64,000 nucleotides of DNA from Zhongshania aquatica. Lineage in GTDB: Bacteria; Pseudomonadota; Gammaproteobacteria; Pseudomonadales; Spongiibacteraceae. The stretch lies in NCBI RefSeq assembly GCF_027257955.1, contig NZ_JANZNQ010000002.1:62001-126000 (forward strand), written 5' to 3'. A program made the translations under genes and the position numbers. Below are positions 27,168 to 37,967 of the stretch, piece by piece (the stretch's first letter is position 1; each line of letters opens with the position of its first letter). The notes under the pieces are model-generated. The model did no database searches and had not been told where the DNA came from. It was given only the letters and a program-made list of their open reading frames with translations.

Positions 27168-30100
27168 TTAATCGTAATTGATCACCACGTTATTTGCGCC
27201 ACACTCGTCACGTAATCGCAGTAATAACTCATCGTTTGGCAGGATTCGCCAATTATCACCCAGCCGAATACGGCCAGCACCCTCTGCTCGCTGATAGTTA
27301 ATCACTACTGGACAACGACCACCTCTGGCAACATTCAACGCGCCTTTTAGTCGCTCAATCCCTTCATTTGCAAGGGTATTGGGGGATACCGATATCTGCA
27401 ATTCTTTGGCGCTCTGATCCCGCGCCTCAGCAATACTTCTTACCGCTTTGACGCGCATCTTTTTACCACCGCTATACTCGTCATTGCTACAAATACCCTC
27501 AACAACGATCACGGTGTCTTTTATCAGTTTTTCACGACACTCATCGTAGGCGTCGCTAAACAAGGCAACTTCAATTCGCGCACTGCGATCATCTAAAAGT
27601 ACAAAAGCCATGGTATCGCCACGCTTATTCTTCATTGTCCGCATGCTCATCACCAAACCCGCAATGGTTTGGGGGTGTTTTTCGGGGTTTAGATCGACAA
27701 TCTTCTTGGGGACAAAACGCCGTAGTTCAGTTTCATAGTCATCGATAGGATGCCCAGTCACATAGAGGCCCAACGTTTCTTTCTCGCCAAGCAGGCGCTC
27801 TTTACTCGTCCAAGGCCGAACATTTTGAAAAGACGCGTAGACATCGCGACTAACAACCGCCAAGGTATCGCCAAACAAATCAGTCATACCACTTTCGGTG
27901 TTCTTCGCCGACTGCTCAGCCGCCTGTACCGCCTCAGACATCGCGGCCATTAATACCGCGCGATCTTCGCCCCAATCGTCAAAGGCTCCGGAACGAATAA
28001 GCGCTTCAATCGCCCGCTTATTTACCTTACGTGGATCGGTTCGCTCACAAAATTCAAACAAATTTATGAACGGTCCACCAGCATTACGAGCGGCAATAAT
28101 ATTTTCAACCGGACCTTCGCCTAAACCTTTAATCGCCCCAAGACCATAGACAATCTGACCGCGATCATTCACGGTGAACATATACTCTCCTTCGTTTACC
28201 GAAGGCAGTTTATAGTCCAGTTTCATTTCCCGACATTCTTCGATGAAGATAACGATCTTGTCGGTATTGTCCAATTCCGAACTCATTACCGCTGCCATAA
28301 AGGGTGCCGGATAATGGGTCTTTAGCCATGCAGTCTGGTAGGAAACTAATGCGTAAGCTGCAGAGTGGGACTTGTTAAAGCCGTAACCTGCAAACTTTTC
28401 CATCAAGTCAAAAATATTAGACGCGAGGTCTTCAGCAAAACCCTTCTCGACCGCACCGGCCTGAAACAGCACCCGTTGCTTTTCCATTTCTTCGGGTTTT
28501 TTCTTACCCATTGCACGGCGTAACAAGTCAGCGCCACCGAGGGTGTAACCGCCCATTTCCTGCGCGATCTGCATAACCTGCTCTTGGTACAAGATAATGC
28601 CGTAGGTCGGCCCCAAGACAGGTTTAAGGCAGTCATGCTGATACTGGGGATGGGGATAAGCCAGCTCTGCGCGACCGTGTTTCCGGTTAATGAAGTCATC
28701 AACCATGCCCGATTGCAAAGGGCCGGGCCGGAACAAGGCTACTAGTGCGATGATATCTTCAAAGCAATCAGGCAGAAGGCGCTTTATAAGATCTTTCATA
28801 CCGCGGGATTCAAGCTGGAATACAGCCGTTGTTTCTGCCCGCTTAAGTAAATCAAAGGTGGGCCGATCCTGCAAAGGAATGGCCATGATATCTAACGGGC
28901 CTTCGCCCACTTTGGCGCGCTGGGCATTTACAATTTTAAGTGCCCAATCAATGATCGTTAGGGTACGCAGACCCAAAAAGTCGAACTTAACTAAGCCAGC
29001 GTCTTCAACATCGCTCTTATCAAATTGGGTGACCAAGCCACCGCCGGCATCATCACAATAAAGCGGTGCAAAATCTGTCAATTTAGAGGGTGCGATAACT
29101 ACACCGCCGGCGTGCTTGCCAACGCCACGCACGACGCCTTCTAATTGCACCGCCATATCCCAAATTTCTTGGGCGGCTTCATCATTTACCAAAAATTCCC
29201 GCAGCACTTCCTCTTGCTCGTGGGCTTTAGCAAGGGTCATCCCAACTTCAAAGGGAATCATTTTTGACAGTTTATCAGCCAAGCCATAAGCCTTGCCTTG
29301 AACCCGAGCAACGTCGCGCACTACCGCTTTGGCGGCCATGGTGCCGAAGGTAATGATTTGGCTTACCGCGTCGCGACCGTAGTTGTCGGCCACGTAGTTA
29401 ATAACTCGATCACGACCGTCCATACAAAAATCGACGTCGAAATCAGGCATCGATACCCGCTCGGGATTCAAAAACCGTTCGAACAGCAAATCGTATTGAA
29501 TGGGATCAAGATCGGTAATTTTTAAAGCGTAAGCAACGAGCGAACCGGCACCCGAACCACGGCCAGGGCCAACGGGAATATCATGATCCTTCGCCCACTG
29601 AATGAAATCCATAACGATTAGGAAATATCCGGGGAAACCCATCTGCAAAATAACGTTTAGTTCAAAATCTAAACGATCTCGATATTCCTTTTGATGATGA
29701 GCAAATTCAGGCGCACTGCTATCAAAAAGAAAATCTAAACGCTCATCCAAACCCTTGTGACAAAGATCCCGGAAAAATTGCTCTTGAGTTAATCCCTCGG
29801 GAATAGGGTACTCAGGTAAATAATAGGTACCAAGCTGAATAGTTAAGTTACAGCGTTTGGCAATTTCAACGCTGTTTTGCAGTGCCTCTGGAATGTCAGC
29901 GAACAATGCCTGCATTTCTTCCGCGCTGCGCAAACACTGCTGCTCACTGTAATTACGCGGTCTACGCGGATCGTCCAGTACACGACCATCGCGAATACAC
30001 ACCCGCGCTTCGTGAGCGTCAAATTCCTTCGAATCTAAAAAGCGCACGTCATTAGTCGCCACTACCGGGCAATCAGCATGTTCCGCCAACGCGACCGCAG

Positions 30101-30650
30101 CGTGCAAATATTCGTCTTCGTATTGTCGGCCGGTACGCTGCAATTCAATATAGAAGCGATCAGGAAAAATCGATAACCAACGTGCTAGGCTTGCGGCCGC
30201 CGCATCGGGTTTACCGCCCATCAACAGCTGGCCAATATCGCCTTCCCGTCCACCTGACAGAGCAATAAGCCCTTCACTAGCCTGTTCTACCCAACTGCGA
30301 TTAACGTAAGCCCGTCCCTGATACTGCCCCTCTAAATAAGCACGAGATATCAGTTCAGTAAGATTCCGGTATCCAGTCTGATTTTGCGCCAGCAGACAAA
30401 GCACACTCGTTAGATCTGGATCCTCGTCATCTCGAACCAGTAAATCACTGCCAAAAATTGGCTTTATACCCGCCGCTGTTGCCGCTTTCTGAAACTTAAT
30501 TAAGGCGTAAAAATTATTCAGATCTGTCAATGCCACCGCAGGCATATTTAACTCTGCGACCCGCTTCGCTAATGCTTTAACTCGCACCAAGCCGTCGACA
30601 ATTGAATATTCCGAATGCACACGCAAATGAACAAATTGATCAGAGATCAT
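27168..30650 (-). CDS. dnaE: DNA polymerase III alpha subunit
   Basis: Catalytic subunit of the replicative polymerase, 1160 residues (E. coli 1160). The N-terminal PHP domain begins [16 protein letters not shown]. The palm has the catalytic acids in [15 protein letters not shown] (about residues 400-413) and in [12 protein letters not shown] (about 555). The helix-hairpin-helix, OB-fold ([25 protein letters not shown]) and tau-binding C-terminal region follow in order. Its start overlaps the rnhB stop by four bases. Confidence 0.98.
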   Translation of the reverse strand: MISDQFVHLRVHSEYSIVDGLVRVKALAKRVAELNMPAVALTDLNNFYALIKFQKAATAAGIKPIFGSDLLVRDDEDPDLTSVLCLLAQNQTGYRNLTELISRAYLEGQYQGRAYVNRSWVEQASEGLIALSGGREGDIGQLLMGGKPDAAAASLARWLSIFPDRFYIELQRTGRQYEDEYLHAAVALAEHADCPVVATNDVRFLDSKEFDAHEARVCIRDGRVLDDPRRPRNYSEQQCLRSAEEMQALFADIPEALQNSVEIAKRCNLTIQLGTYYLPEYPIPEGLTQEQFFRDLCHKGLDERLDFLFDSSAPEFAHHQKEYRDRLDFELNVILQMGFPGYFLIVMDFIQWAKDHDIPVGPGRGSGAGSLVAYALKITDLDPIQYDLLFERFLNPERVSMPDFDVDFCMDGRDRVINYVADNYGRDAVSQIITFGTMAAKAVVRDVARVQGKAYGLADKLSKMIPFEVGMTLAKAHEQEEVLREFLVNDEAAQEIWDMAVQLEGVVRGVGKHAGGVVIAPSKLTDFAPLYCDDAGGGLVTQFDKSDVEDAGLVKFDFLGLRTLTIIDWALKIVNAQRAKVGEGPLDIMAIPLQDRPTFDLLKRAETTAVFQLESRGMKDLIKRLLPDCFEDIIALVALFRPGPLQSGMVDDFINRKHGRAELAYPHPQYQHDCLKPVLGPTYGIILYQEQVMQIAQEMGGYTLGGADLLRRAMGKKKPEEMEKQRVLFQAGAVEKGFAEDLASNIFDLMEKFAGYGFNKSHSAAYALVSYQTAWLKTHYPAPFMAAVMSSELDNTDKIVIFIEECREMKLDYKLPSVNEGEYMFTVNDRGQIVYGLGAIKGLGEGPVENIIAARNAGGPFINLFEFCERTDPRKVNKRAIEALIRSGAFDDWGEDRAVLMAAMSEAVQAAEQSAKNTESGMTDLFGDTLAVVSRDVYASFQNVRPWTSKERLLGEKETLGLYVTGHPIDDYETELRRFVPKKIVDLNPEKHPQTIAGLVMSMRTMKNKRGDTMAFVLLDDRSARIEVALFSDAYDECREKLIKDTVIVVEGICSNDEYSGGKKMRVKAVRSIAEARDQSAKELQISVSPNTLANEGIERLKGALNVARGGRCPVVINYQRAEGAGRIRLGDNWRILPNDELLLRLRDECGANNVVINYD

Positions 30651-31258
30651 TGCTTGGCCTCCAAAATAGCGCGAACAGGCGCATAGCTGCGTCGGTGAAT
30701 TGGCGTCACACCTAGTAATTCAAGAGCCTCTAAATGCACTTTTGTGGGGTAGCCTTTATGCCCAGCCAAACCATAGCCGGGGTAGACCGCATCCAATTCT
30801 GCCATTTCTCGGTCACGGGTGACCTTGGCCAAAATTGACGCAGCAGCAATCGCAGGCACTCGGCTATCGCCTTTTACCACAGCTTGCGCACGATAAGGCC
30901 AATTCGGTACTCGGTTGCCGTCCACCAACACAAACTCTGGCTGCACAGCTAAACCGGCGACGGCACGATGCATGGCCAATAGGCTCGCCTGTAAAATATT
31001 TATCTCATCAATTTCCTCTACCGAGGCCCTAGCAATAAAATAGCTTAACGCTTTTTCTTTTATTTCAATGAATAGGGCTTCACGTCGCTTCTCGGTGAGT
31101 TTCTTTGAATCGTTTAACCCGACAATAGGCTTGCTCGGGTCAAGAATAACCGCAGCAGTCACTACGTCTCCGCATAGCGGTCCGCGCCCCACTTCATCAA
31201 CGCCTGCCGTTAAGTCTGGAACATCGAACTCAGCAAAGAGGTCATCAATTTTAGACAT
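30647..31258 (-). CDS. rnhB: Ribonuclease HII
   Basis: Removes ribonucleotides and RNA from DNA-RNA hybrids. The 203-residue protein shows the active-site motif [15 protein letters not shown] (two acids) near residue 19, the later LVDGNRVP and the [19 protein letters not shown] segment. It overlaps lpxB by eight bases and dnaE by four, indicating coupled translation in this lipid A/replication block. Confidence 0.97.
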   Translation of the reverse strand: MSKIDDLFAEFDVPDLTAGVDEVGRGPLCGDVVTAAVILDPSKPIVGLNDSKKLTEKRREALFIEIKEKALSYFIARASVEEIDEINILQASLLAMHRAVAGLAVQPEFVLVDGNRVPNWPYRAQAVVKGDSRVPAIAAASILAKVTRDREMAELDAVYPGYGLAGHKGYPTKVHLEALELLGVTPIHRRSYAPVRAILEAKQ

Positions 31259-32402
31259 TGCTTACTCCGGCGCATTGCAGGACAACATCCGCCGCACGCT
31301 CACTCGCCCCGCGAGCTAACTGACGGTGAATGGTCTGAAATTCAGCAATTAAGGCATCACGGTGATTCGCATTGTTCAGTTGCTCTAATAGCAGTGGCCC
31401 AATGACCTCAGCGCAGACTTCGTCTTGCAACAATTCTGGCACCAATGCCCGCTGAGCTAAGAGATTGGGTAAGGAGAAAAAGGGGGTTTTAACCAAACGA
31501 GAAAATAACTTATATGACCACTTTCCAAACCGATACGCCACAACCATTGGCCGTTGTAATAGCAGCGCTTCGAGGCTAGTTGTACCCGAGGCCATTAAGA
31601 CAACATCCGCAGCCGCCATCACAGTACGAGACCGGCCCAGTATCACCCGAACAGGAAGATCTTTAGACAGAGTCGCGACTGCCTGCAGTATCTGCTGTTT
31701 CCGCTCAGCATTGGCAGCTGGAATTAAAAATTCAATATTTGGCTGTGCTCGCCGCAACCACTGGGCGGTATTAAGAAACGGCTCAATTAGCAAGGCCACT
31801 TCACCACCGCGACTGCCGGGTAAAATCGCTAGCACCGGATGACCGTCCTCCACGTCTAAATCTAAACGGGCTTGTACGCGCTGATCATCCATCGGAATTT
31901 GATCTGCCAAGGGATGACCAACACACGTGACCGGAACACCGTGCTCTTGATAAAAATGTTCCTCGAAAGGGAACAAAGTAAGCATGTGATCAACCGCTTT
32001 AGCAATTTTTTTCACTCTGCCCTGCCGCCAAGCCCAAACTGATGGGCTAACATAATGCAGGGTTTTAATACCTCGCTCACGGAGATAAAGCTCAATATTT
32101 AAGTTGAAATCTGGCGAATCGATACCGATAACAATCATCGGTTTCCAATTCAGGAAATGGGATTTTAGTAAGCGCCGTAAACGCAGTAATTCTGGTAGAC
32201 GCTTAAGAGGTTCAACGACCCCCATGACCGATAAGCGATCCATATCGAAAAGACTTCTACAGCCTTGCTCAATCATCAAAGGTCCACCAACACCCTCAAA
32301 TATGGCATTGGGATAACGTTGCTTAATAGCGCGAATTAAATCAGCGCCTAAAATATCACCGGAGGCTTCCCCGGCAATAATACCGATTCGCATTGCAGTC
32401 AT
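31251..32402 (-). CDS. lpxB: Lipid-A-disaccharide synthase
   Basis: Glycosyltransferase (GT19) joining UDP-diacylglucosamine and lipid X in lipid A synthesis, at the inner membrane. With ATG 32402 ([19 protein letters not shown]) it has 383 residues, matching E. coli (382). A TTG at 32447 would overlap lpxA but adds atypical sequence. Motifs seen are [23 protein letters not shown] and the nucleotide-binding LPGSRGGEV. It follows lpxA by 34 bases. Confidence 0.97.
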   Translation of the reverse strand: MTAMRIGIIAGEASGDILGADLIRAIKQRYPNAIFEGVGGPLMIEQGCRSLFDMDRLSVMGVVEPLKRLPELLRLRRLLKSHFLNWKPMIVIGIDSPDFNLNIELYLRERGIKTLHYVSPSVWAWRQGRVKKIAKAVDHMLTLFPFEEHFYQEHGVPVTCVGHPLADQIPMDDQRVQARLDLDVEDGHPVLAILPGSRGGEVALLIEPFLNTAQWLRRAQPNIEFLIPAANAERKQQILQAVATLSKDLPVRVILGRSRTVMAAADVVLMASGTTSLEALLLQRPMVVAYRFGKWSYKLFSRLVKTPFFSLPNLLAQRALVPELLQDEVCAEVIGPLLLEQLNNANHRDALIAEFQTIHRQLARGASERAADVVLQCAGVSNV

Positions 32403-32436
32403 AAAATTGCCATTTGTCGCGGCCGACTGGCGCGAA

Positions 32437-33234
32437 TTAACGCACAATACCGCGTTGAGATTGTGTCAGTGAATCAATTAATAATTGAACTTCGGGAAAC
32501 TCCGCCGCAATAGGTACTAAGACAGCTAAGGCCTCATCAACCGTATTGTTCTGGCGATATATAATTTTATAGGCACGACGAATAGCCGCGATGCTCTCGG
32601 CAGAAAAACCACGACGCTTTAAACCTTCGCTATTAATGGTTTTTGCCTCAGCGGGCGTCCCACTCACCGTGACATAAGCAGGTACATCTTTACTAATCCC
32701 GCAACCGAAACCTGCAAAACTATGCGCGCCAATGTGGCAAAACTGGTGTACCAGCGTAAAACCACTGAGAATTGCCCAGTCGCCTACCACGACGTGGCCA
32801 GCCAAGGCCGCATTATTCACTAGTATGCAGTTGCTACCGATAACGGAATCATGACCGACATGAACGTATGCCATCAGCAAATTTTTATTGCCGATGATAG
32901 TTTTTCCGCGATCTTGAATCGTGCCGCGATGAATAGTCACGCCTTCACGAATCACATTATCGTCACCAATAATTAGCTCGGTCGGCTCGCCTTTATACTT
33001 TAAATCAGGGGTATCGTCACCCACCGTCGAAAACTGGTAGATACGATTATTTTTACCTATTTTTGTTGGTCCCATCAGAACAACATGGGAGCGAATATCA
33101 GAACCTTCTCCGATTTCAACATCCGCGCCAACCATAGTCCAAGGACCAATTTTTACATCGGCACCTATCTTCGCACTGGGATCTATAATCGCACGGGGAT
33201 CAATAATTGCCGAGGGATGGATATTATCAGTCAC
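32437..33234 (-). CDS. lpxA: UDP-GlcNAc 3-O-acyltransferase
   Basis: First step of lipid A synthesis. The 265-residue protein is a left-handed beta-helix of hexapeptide repeats (IIDPSAKIGADVKIGPW and following), with the catalytic His in MAYVHVGHDSVIG near residue 120 and a C-terminal helical domain. It starts with GTG, which overlaps the fabZ TAG as TAGTG. The tight fabZ-lpxA coupling balances fatty acid and lipid A synthesis. Confidence 0.98.
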   Translation of the reverse strand: MTDNIHPSAIIDPRAIIDPSAKIGADVKIGPWTMVGADVEIGEGSDIRSHVVLMGPTKIGKNNRIYQFSTVGDDTPDLKYKGEPTELIIGDDNVIREGVTIHRGTIQDRGKTIIGNKNLLMAYVHVGHDSVIGSNCILVNNAALAGHVVVGDWAILSGFTLVHQFCHIGAHSFAGFGCGISKDVPAYVTVSGTPAEAKTINSEGLKRRGFSAESIAAIRRAYKIIYRQNNTVDEALAVLVPIAAEFPEVQLLIDSLTQSQRGIVR

Positions 33235-33677
33235 TATGGCCGCTGCCGATCAATACACAGAATTGTTGCAGAGGCTGCCAACTTGTCGTCAACATAGGCT
33301 TGGCACTCAAATTTCCACAATCCCTTTTTGTCTGAGACATACTGAGCTTTTAATATTAGTTGGTCACCGGGTACAACTTGACGCTTGAACCGCGCGCGAT
33401 CCACCCCGGCAAACATATAAATCGACCCTTCAGAGGGTTTTTTGCCCAAGGTTTTAAAACCCAATATACCCGCCGCTTGCGCCATTGCTTCGATAATCAA
33501 CACACCCGGCATGATCGGAAGATCGGGGAAGTGCCCGTTAAAATGATTTTCGTTTCCTGTTACGTTTTTAACGGCAACGATGGACTCACCTAGGGTTAAT
33601 TCCAACACGCGATCAACCAATAAAAACGGGTAGCGTTGGGGCAAATATTCCTTAATTTCGTTAATGTCCATTAGCAT
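33234..33677 (-). CDS. fabZ: (3R)-hydroxyacyl-ACP dehydratase FabZ
   Basis: Hot-dog fold dehydratase of fatty acid elongation; it competes with LpxA for 3-hydroxyacyl-ACP. The active site is in [22 protein letters not shown] (catalytic His near 49 and Glu near 63 in 147 residues). ATG 33677 has AAGG 7-8 bases upstream; an in-frame ATG 6 bases later is also possible. It lies between lpxD and lpxA in the universal order. Confidence 0.97.
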   Translation of the reverse strand: MLMDINEIKEYLPQRYPFLLVDRVLELTLGESIVAVKNVTGNENHFNGHFPDLPIMPGVLIIEAMAQAAGILGFKTLGKKPSEGSIYMFAGVDRARFKRQVVPGDQLILKAQYVSDKKGLWKFECQAYVDDKLAASATILCIDRQRP

Positions 33678-33680
33678 AAC

Positions 33681-34724
33681 TCAGCCTTCACCCTCATCTT
33701 TCATCTTAAATTGCTTTTCTAGAAACGCCACTCGTCGATATAGCTCATCGAGCTTACTAAAGCGCGCCGCATTTTTGCGCCACTCAGCAGATTCAGTGAC
33801 ACCGAAAGTGCCAGAGTATGAACCCGACTGTAAAATTGACTTACTCACCATACAGCGTGCAGTGATATGCACATTGTCCGCAATTGTAATATGCCCCACT
33901 ACTCCAACGTTACCCGCCAGAGTACAATTTTTACCAATAACAGCGCTTCCCGCCACTTGGCAACAACCTGCCATTGCGGTGCCATCACCAACCACAACAT
34001 TGTGAGCAATCATTGTTTGGTCGTCTAAAATAACATTGTCACCAATCACAGTGTTTTCGAGCGCACCGCGATCGATACAGGAGTTGGCCCCAATCTCGAC
34101 TCGGGAGCCTATTTGCACACCGCCCAATTGATGAATTTTCTCCCATCCATGCGGCCCTGGGGCGAATCCAAAGCCGTCACCGCCAATGACAACACCGGAA
34201 TGAACCACGCTCTCATCGCCAATACTAACCCCGTGGTAAATCGTAACGTTGGCATGGATATAACAATACTTACCAATGCGACTACCGCGACCAATAACCA
34301 CACCCGGAGCAATAACCGTCCCTTCCCCTATGTGTACATCCTCATCAATAACGCAATTCGCTGCAATCGACACCGAGTCATGGATATCTTCAGCAACGAC
34401 AACTGCGCTTGGATGCACCCCTGAGCGTGGCTTGATAAACGGATCAAATAAGGCACTCGCGCGGGCGTACATTAAATAAGGATCCACCGACAATAAGCAA
34501 TTGCCGGCAAAATCTGTCGCAAACTTAGGGTGAAGAATTACAGCGCCGGCTAAGGTGCTTTCAAGCTGAGATTTAAATTTGGAATTCGACAAAAAGCTTA
34601 AATACTCTGGCCCTGCCGTCCCCAGCGGGGCGATTCCTCTAAGAATGGTATCGGGCTGCCCGCGGAATTCAAGTTCCAAGGCAGCCGCAACATCAGCAAG
34701 GCTGAAGGTTTTTTGCCCGGACAT
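33681..34724 (-). CDS. lpxD: UDP-3-O-(3-hydroxyacyl)glucosamine N-acyltransferase
   Basis: Third step of lipid A synthesis. The 347-residue trimeric left-handed beta-helix enzyme has an N-terminal uridine-binding domain, then hexapeptide repeats (VIAPGVVIGRGSRIGKYCYIHANV), and the catalytic His in DDQTMIAHNVVVGDGTAM. Its ATG overlaps the skp TAA by one base (TAATG). The C-terminal helix ends in a charged KDEGEG tail. Confidence 0.97.
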   Translation of the reverse strand: MSGQKTFSLADVAAALELEFRGQPDTILRGIAPLGTAGPEYLSFLSNSKFKSQLESTLAGAVILHPKFATDFAGNCLLSVDPYLMYARASALFDPFIKPRSGVHPSAVVVAEDIHDSVSIAANCVIDEDVHIGEGTVIAPGVVIGRGSRIGKYCYIHANVTIYHGVSIGDESVVHSGVVIGGDGFGFAPGPHGWEKIHQLGGVQIGSRVEIGANSCIDRGALENTVIGDNVILDDQTMIAHNVVVGDGTAMAGCCQVAGSAVIGKNCTLAGNVGVVGHITIADNVHITARCMVSKSILQSGSYSGTFGVTESAEWRKNAARFSKLDELYRRVAFLEKQFKMKDEGEG

Positions 34725-35233
34725 TATTTCGCTTGATTCAACTTGTCGGCGACTTTAGCGGTGATATCAAAACTAGCGTCGGCATGAAGAACCTGCTTAC
34801 GTGGTAACAGTAAACCAATGTTTTCTGCCTTGATCAGGTCTGGCAAAATTTTCTGTAGTTTAGGACCAAGTTCTTGAAGTATAGATTGGGCTTCTTGTTG
34901 ATTAGCTGCTTCTATTTTACGCGCAAGATGCTCGCCGTCTGTCCGCGCCGTATCAATTTTATTTTTAGTCGCTTGACGTTGCTCAGCGCTAAGGATGTCA
35001 AAATCACGCTGGAATTGCTCAACCTGCTTGTCATAGTTTTTCTTCAAGGTTTCTAGTTCAGAAACGTTTTTCTTGTATTCCGATTGATTACGCATGGCAG
35101 TTAAGCGCTTTTTGGCCACGTCGGTATTCAGTACTGCTGCCTCGACGTCAAACACGGCAATGCGGCCTTCAGCCACAGCGCCACATGCCCACAACACCAT
35201 TACTGCCGCCGCGATCAATTTAGAAAACTTCAT
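34724..35233 (-). CDS. skp: Periplasmic chaperone Skp/OmpH
   Basis: Jellyfish-shaped trimeric chaperone that holds unfolded outer-membrane proteins on the way to BamA. The start at 35233 (MKFSKLIAAAVMVLWACGAVA) has AGGAG 7 bases upstream and opens with a cleavable signal peptide; a TTG six bases earlier is unlikely. The body is rich in long coiled-coil helices (SELETLKKNYDKQVEQFQRDFDIL). The 169 residues include a final KVADKLNQAK. It lies between bamA and lpxD. Confidence 0.96.
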   Translation of the reverse strand: MKFSKLIAAAVMVLWACGAVAEGRIAVFDVEAAVLNTDVAKKRLTAMRNQSEYKKNVSELETLKKNYDKQVEQFQRDFDILSAEQRQATKNKIDTARTDGEHLARKIEAANQQEAQSILQELGPKLQKILPDLIKAENIGLLLPRKQVLHADASFDITAKVADKLNQAK

Positions 35234-35287
35234 ATTCAACTCCTGATGATGATTATTGTGTTACTCAATAAATTTTTAAACTACAAC

Positions 35288-37876
35288 TTAAAAACTGCGT
35301 CCCAATGAGAACTGGAATATCTCAGTTTCATCAACTTTTTCCGGATTCAGTGCTCGGCCCAAACTAAACGTGAGCGGACCAAAGCCGGTAATCCACGTGA
35401 CGCCAACCCCTGCAGACAAACGCAAACCGGATAAGTCAGGGGTCGAACAGTTAACCTGGGTAGCGCCACACTGGGTACTAAACACATTACCTGCATCGAC
35501 AAAGAAGCCGCTGCGCACGGAGCGCTGATCTTTAACAAAAGGTAGCGGGAATAAAAGCTCCATACTACCTTCCACCAATACATTGCCGCCGAAAGGATCG
35601 GGATCACGACTAAAAGTATTAGCGCGATCTACCAATAACAAACCAGTCGCAGGGTCAATTACATATGCACCCTGCGCTGATAGCGCCAGTGCGTTACCCG
35701 ATGAATCAATTGCGGTAGCGGCCTGACTTATCCGGTATATATCTGCTCGAGAACTGCGGGGACCTAGAGTATTACTTTTATAGCCTCGAACAGAACCGAA
35801 ACCACCTGCATAAAAGTTCTCGTAGAAAGGCAGGTTATCAAGCTCACCATAACCATCGCCATAGCCTAATTGAGTCCTAAATCTTAGCGTAAAGCTATTC
35901 GTAACGGGAACGTAAATCTGCCCTTCGTAACCTAATTTAAAGTACTCAAGGTCTGATCCAGGCACGGCAACTTCAAAAGATAACGATTGAGAGGCACCAC
36001 GGGTTGCCAATAGGCCGCGATTCAACGTCGATTGACGCCAAGAAATACCAGCAGTAAAGTTATCAAACTCTTCACCGTACTTGTCTAGGAAACCGGGTTC
36101 TCCACTATCTACCAAGGCGCCCGCAGGAAGATTGCTAATATTTTCCAATACTTCCGCGACATTATAAGTACCTGTCGTTGGGTCAAGTTGGCTTACAAAA
36201 TAATTATCGATAGCGTCTAAAATCCGCGGGCTACTCTTAATCTCTTTTACTGCACTTATACCAGCATCAATAGAGGTGCGGTTAAAGCCAAGATCAAAAC
36301 CAAGGCGCTCAGTTTCCGAAATCGGGTAGCCAAAATTAACGCTGGTGCCATAGGTGTCAGAGGTATAGCTAGCCACGTTAATTTCTTCAAAATCGGTGGT
36401 GCGATAGAACAAAGAAAAACCACGACTCACACCGTCTTCAGTAAAATAGGGGTCTAGGTAACTGAAATTAGCACTAGTCGCAAAATCACTGCGAGACACA
36501 CCAAAGCCGACCTGTTTACCGCTACCAAAGAAGTTGTTTTGCTGAATATTGGCGCTTAACAACAGACCACTATCTTGCGAGAAACCGACACTGGCGCCCA
36601 AACTACCGGAGCTTTGCTCTTCTACTTTATAACGTAGATCAATTAAATCGTCGGTGCCGGGTACTTCTAGCGTATCCACCTTCGCTTCTTTGAAATATCC
36701 AAGGCGCTCCAAACGAATTCGAGACAACTCTATTTTATCGGCCGATGCAGGCGCGCTTTCAATTTGGCGCATTTCACGACGCAATACTTCGTCAGCCGTT
36801 CTCGCATTCCCTTCAAAATCAATACGCCGAACATAGGTTCGCTTACCCGGATCAATAAAGAATTTTATATCTACCGTTTTATCTTCTTCATTACGATCTG
36901 GAATACCGCGAACTTTGGCAAAGTTGTAACCTTCATTGCCGAGACGTTTAGTAATAAATTCTTCGGTGCTGGTAACCAAAGCTTGCGAGAATACTTGGCC
37001 TTTTTGCACAAGTACAAAGCGTTTTAAATCGTCTTCTGGCAATACGAGGTCGCCGGACAGTTCAGCACCACTCACGGTGTATTTATCGCCCTCAATCACG
37101 TTCACAGTGATATAAACAGATTGACGATTTGGACTGATAGCGACTTGCACAGAATCGGCGTTAAATAATAAGTAACCACGATCTAAATAATAAGAATTTA
37201 ACTTTTCAAGATCACCCTTCAGCTTTTCTCTAGAGTACTTATTACTGCTACTAAAGAAGGAAAACAAGCCACCGGATTTTAGTTCAAACAAATCAAGGAG
37301 GGTCTCGTCGTCGTAAACTGTATTGCCGACGATATTAATGTGCTCAATAGTGGCATTACTGCCCTCATCAATATTGATGCTGATCGACACACGGTTACGC
37401 GGCTCAGCGACAACATCGGTCTCAATGCTCGCGTCGTAGCGACCCTGCGACACATACTGCCGAGTCAACTCCATTTTCATTCCATCTAGCGTCGAGCGCT
37501 TAAATACCTGGCCTTCCGCAAGGCCCGCATTTTTCAATCCGTCAAGCAAGGCTTCTGTCGCTAAGGCCTTATTACCTTCAAGATTAATTGCGCTAATTGC
37601 TGGACGCTCAACTACGCGTACCACCAATACATCGCCATCCATACCTACTTGAATGTCGTCAAAATTCCCGGTTCCAAACAAGGCTCTCGAGGCATTCGCC
37701 GCCGAACGGCTAGAGATTCGATCCCCTATACTGATCGGCAGTGCGGAAAACACTGTTTCAGACGATATACGCTGTAAGCCCTCTACGCGGATATCTGAGA
37801 TCGGCAGTGAATTTTGGGCAACAGCGATTGTGCTCGCTGACCACAGGAAAAAACTAAGAGCTAAAAAGCGTTTCAT
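35288..37876 (-). CDS. bamA: Outer-membrane protein assembly factor BamA
   Basis: Core of the BAM complex that inserts beta-barrel proteins. ATG 37876 gives a signal peptide ending SASTIAVAQ, five POTRA domains (residues about 23-420, first one ISDIRVEGLQRISSETVF) and a 16-strand barrel. The loop-6 signature is VRGYKSNTLGPR and the last strand ends FQFSLGRSF with a terminal Phe. At 862 residues it is about 50 longer than E. coli BamA; the extra lies in barrel loops around residues 545-615 and 715-755. It stands between rseP and skp. Confidence 0.98.
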   Translation of the reverse strand: MKRFLALSFFLWSASTIAVAQNSLPISDIRVEGLQRISSETVFSALPISIGDRISSRSAANASRALFGTGNFDDIQVGMDGDVLVVRVVERPAISAINLEGNKALATEALLDGLKNAGLAEGQVFKRSTLDGMKMELTRQYVSQGRYDASIETDVVAEPRNRVSISINIDEGSNATIEHINIVGNTVYDDETLLDLFELKSGGLFSFFSSSNKYSREKLKGDLEKLNSYYLDRGYLLFNADSVQVAISPNRQSVYITVNVIEGDKYTVSGAELSGDLVLPEDDLKRFVLVQKGQVFSQALVTSTEEFITKRLGNEGYNFAKVRGIPDRNEEDKTVDIKFFIDPGKRTYVRRIDFEGNARTADEVLRREMRQIESAPASADKIELSRIRLERLGYFKEAKVDTLEVPGTDDLIDLRYKVEEQSSGSLGASVGFSQDSGLLLSANIQQNNFFGSGKQVGFGVSRSDFATSANFSYLDPYFTEDGVSRGFSLFYRTTDFEEINVASYTSDTYGTSVNFGYPISETERLGFDLGFNRTSIDAGISAVKEIKSSPRILDAIDNYFVSQLDPTTGTYNVAEVLENISNLPAGALVDSGEPGFLDKYGEEFDNFTAGISWRQSTLNRGLLATRGASQSLSFEVAVPGSDLEYFKLGYEGQIYVPVTNSFTLRFRTQLGYGDGYGELDNLPFYENFYAGGFGSVRGYKSNTLGPRSSRADIYRISQAATAIDSSGNALALSAQGAYVIDPATGLLLVDRANTFSRDPDPFGGNVLVEGSMELLFPLPFVKDQRSVRSGFFVDAGNVFSTQCGATQVNCSTPDLSGLRLSAGVGVTWITGFGPLTFSLGRALNPEKVDETEIFQFSLGRSF

Positions 37877-37967
37877 CAACAGCTAAAAACCAAGGCTCTG
37901 GGCCGACGCCTGATAAAAAAAGACGTTGCCACTGTGTAAGATTAAAAGCATTGCATTATCTTAGAGA

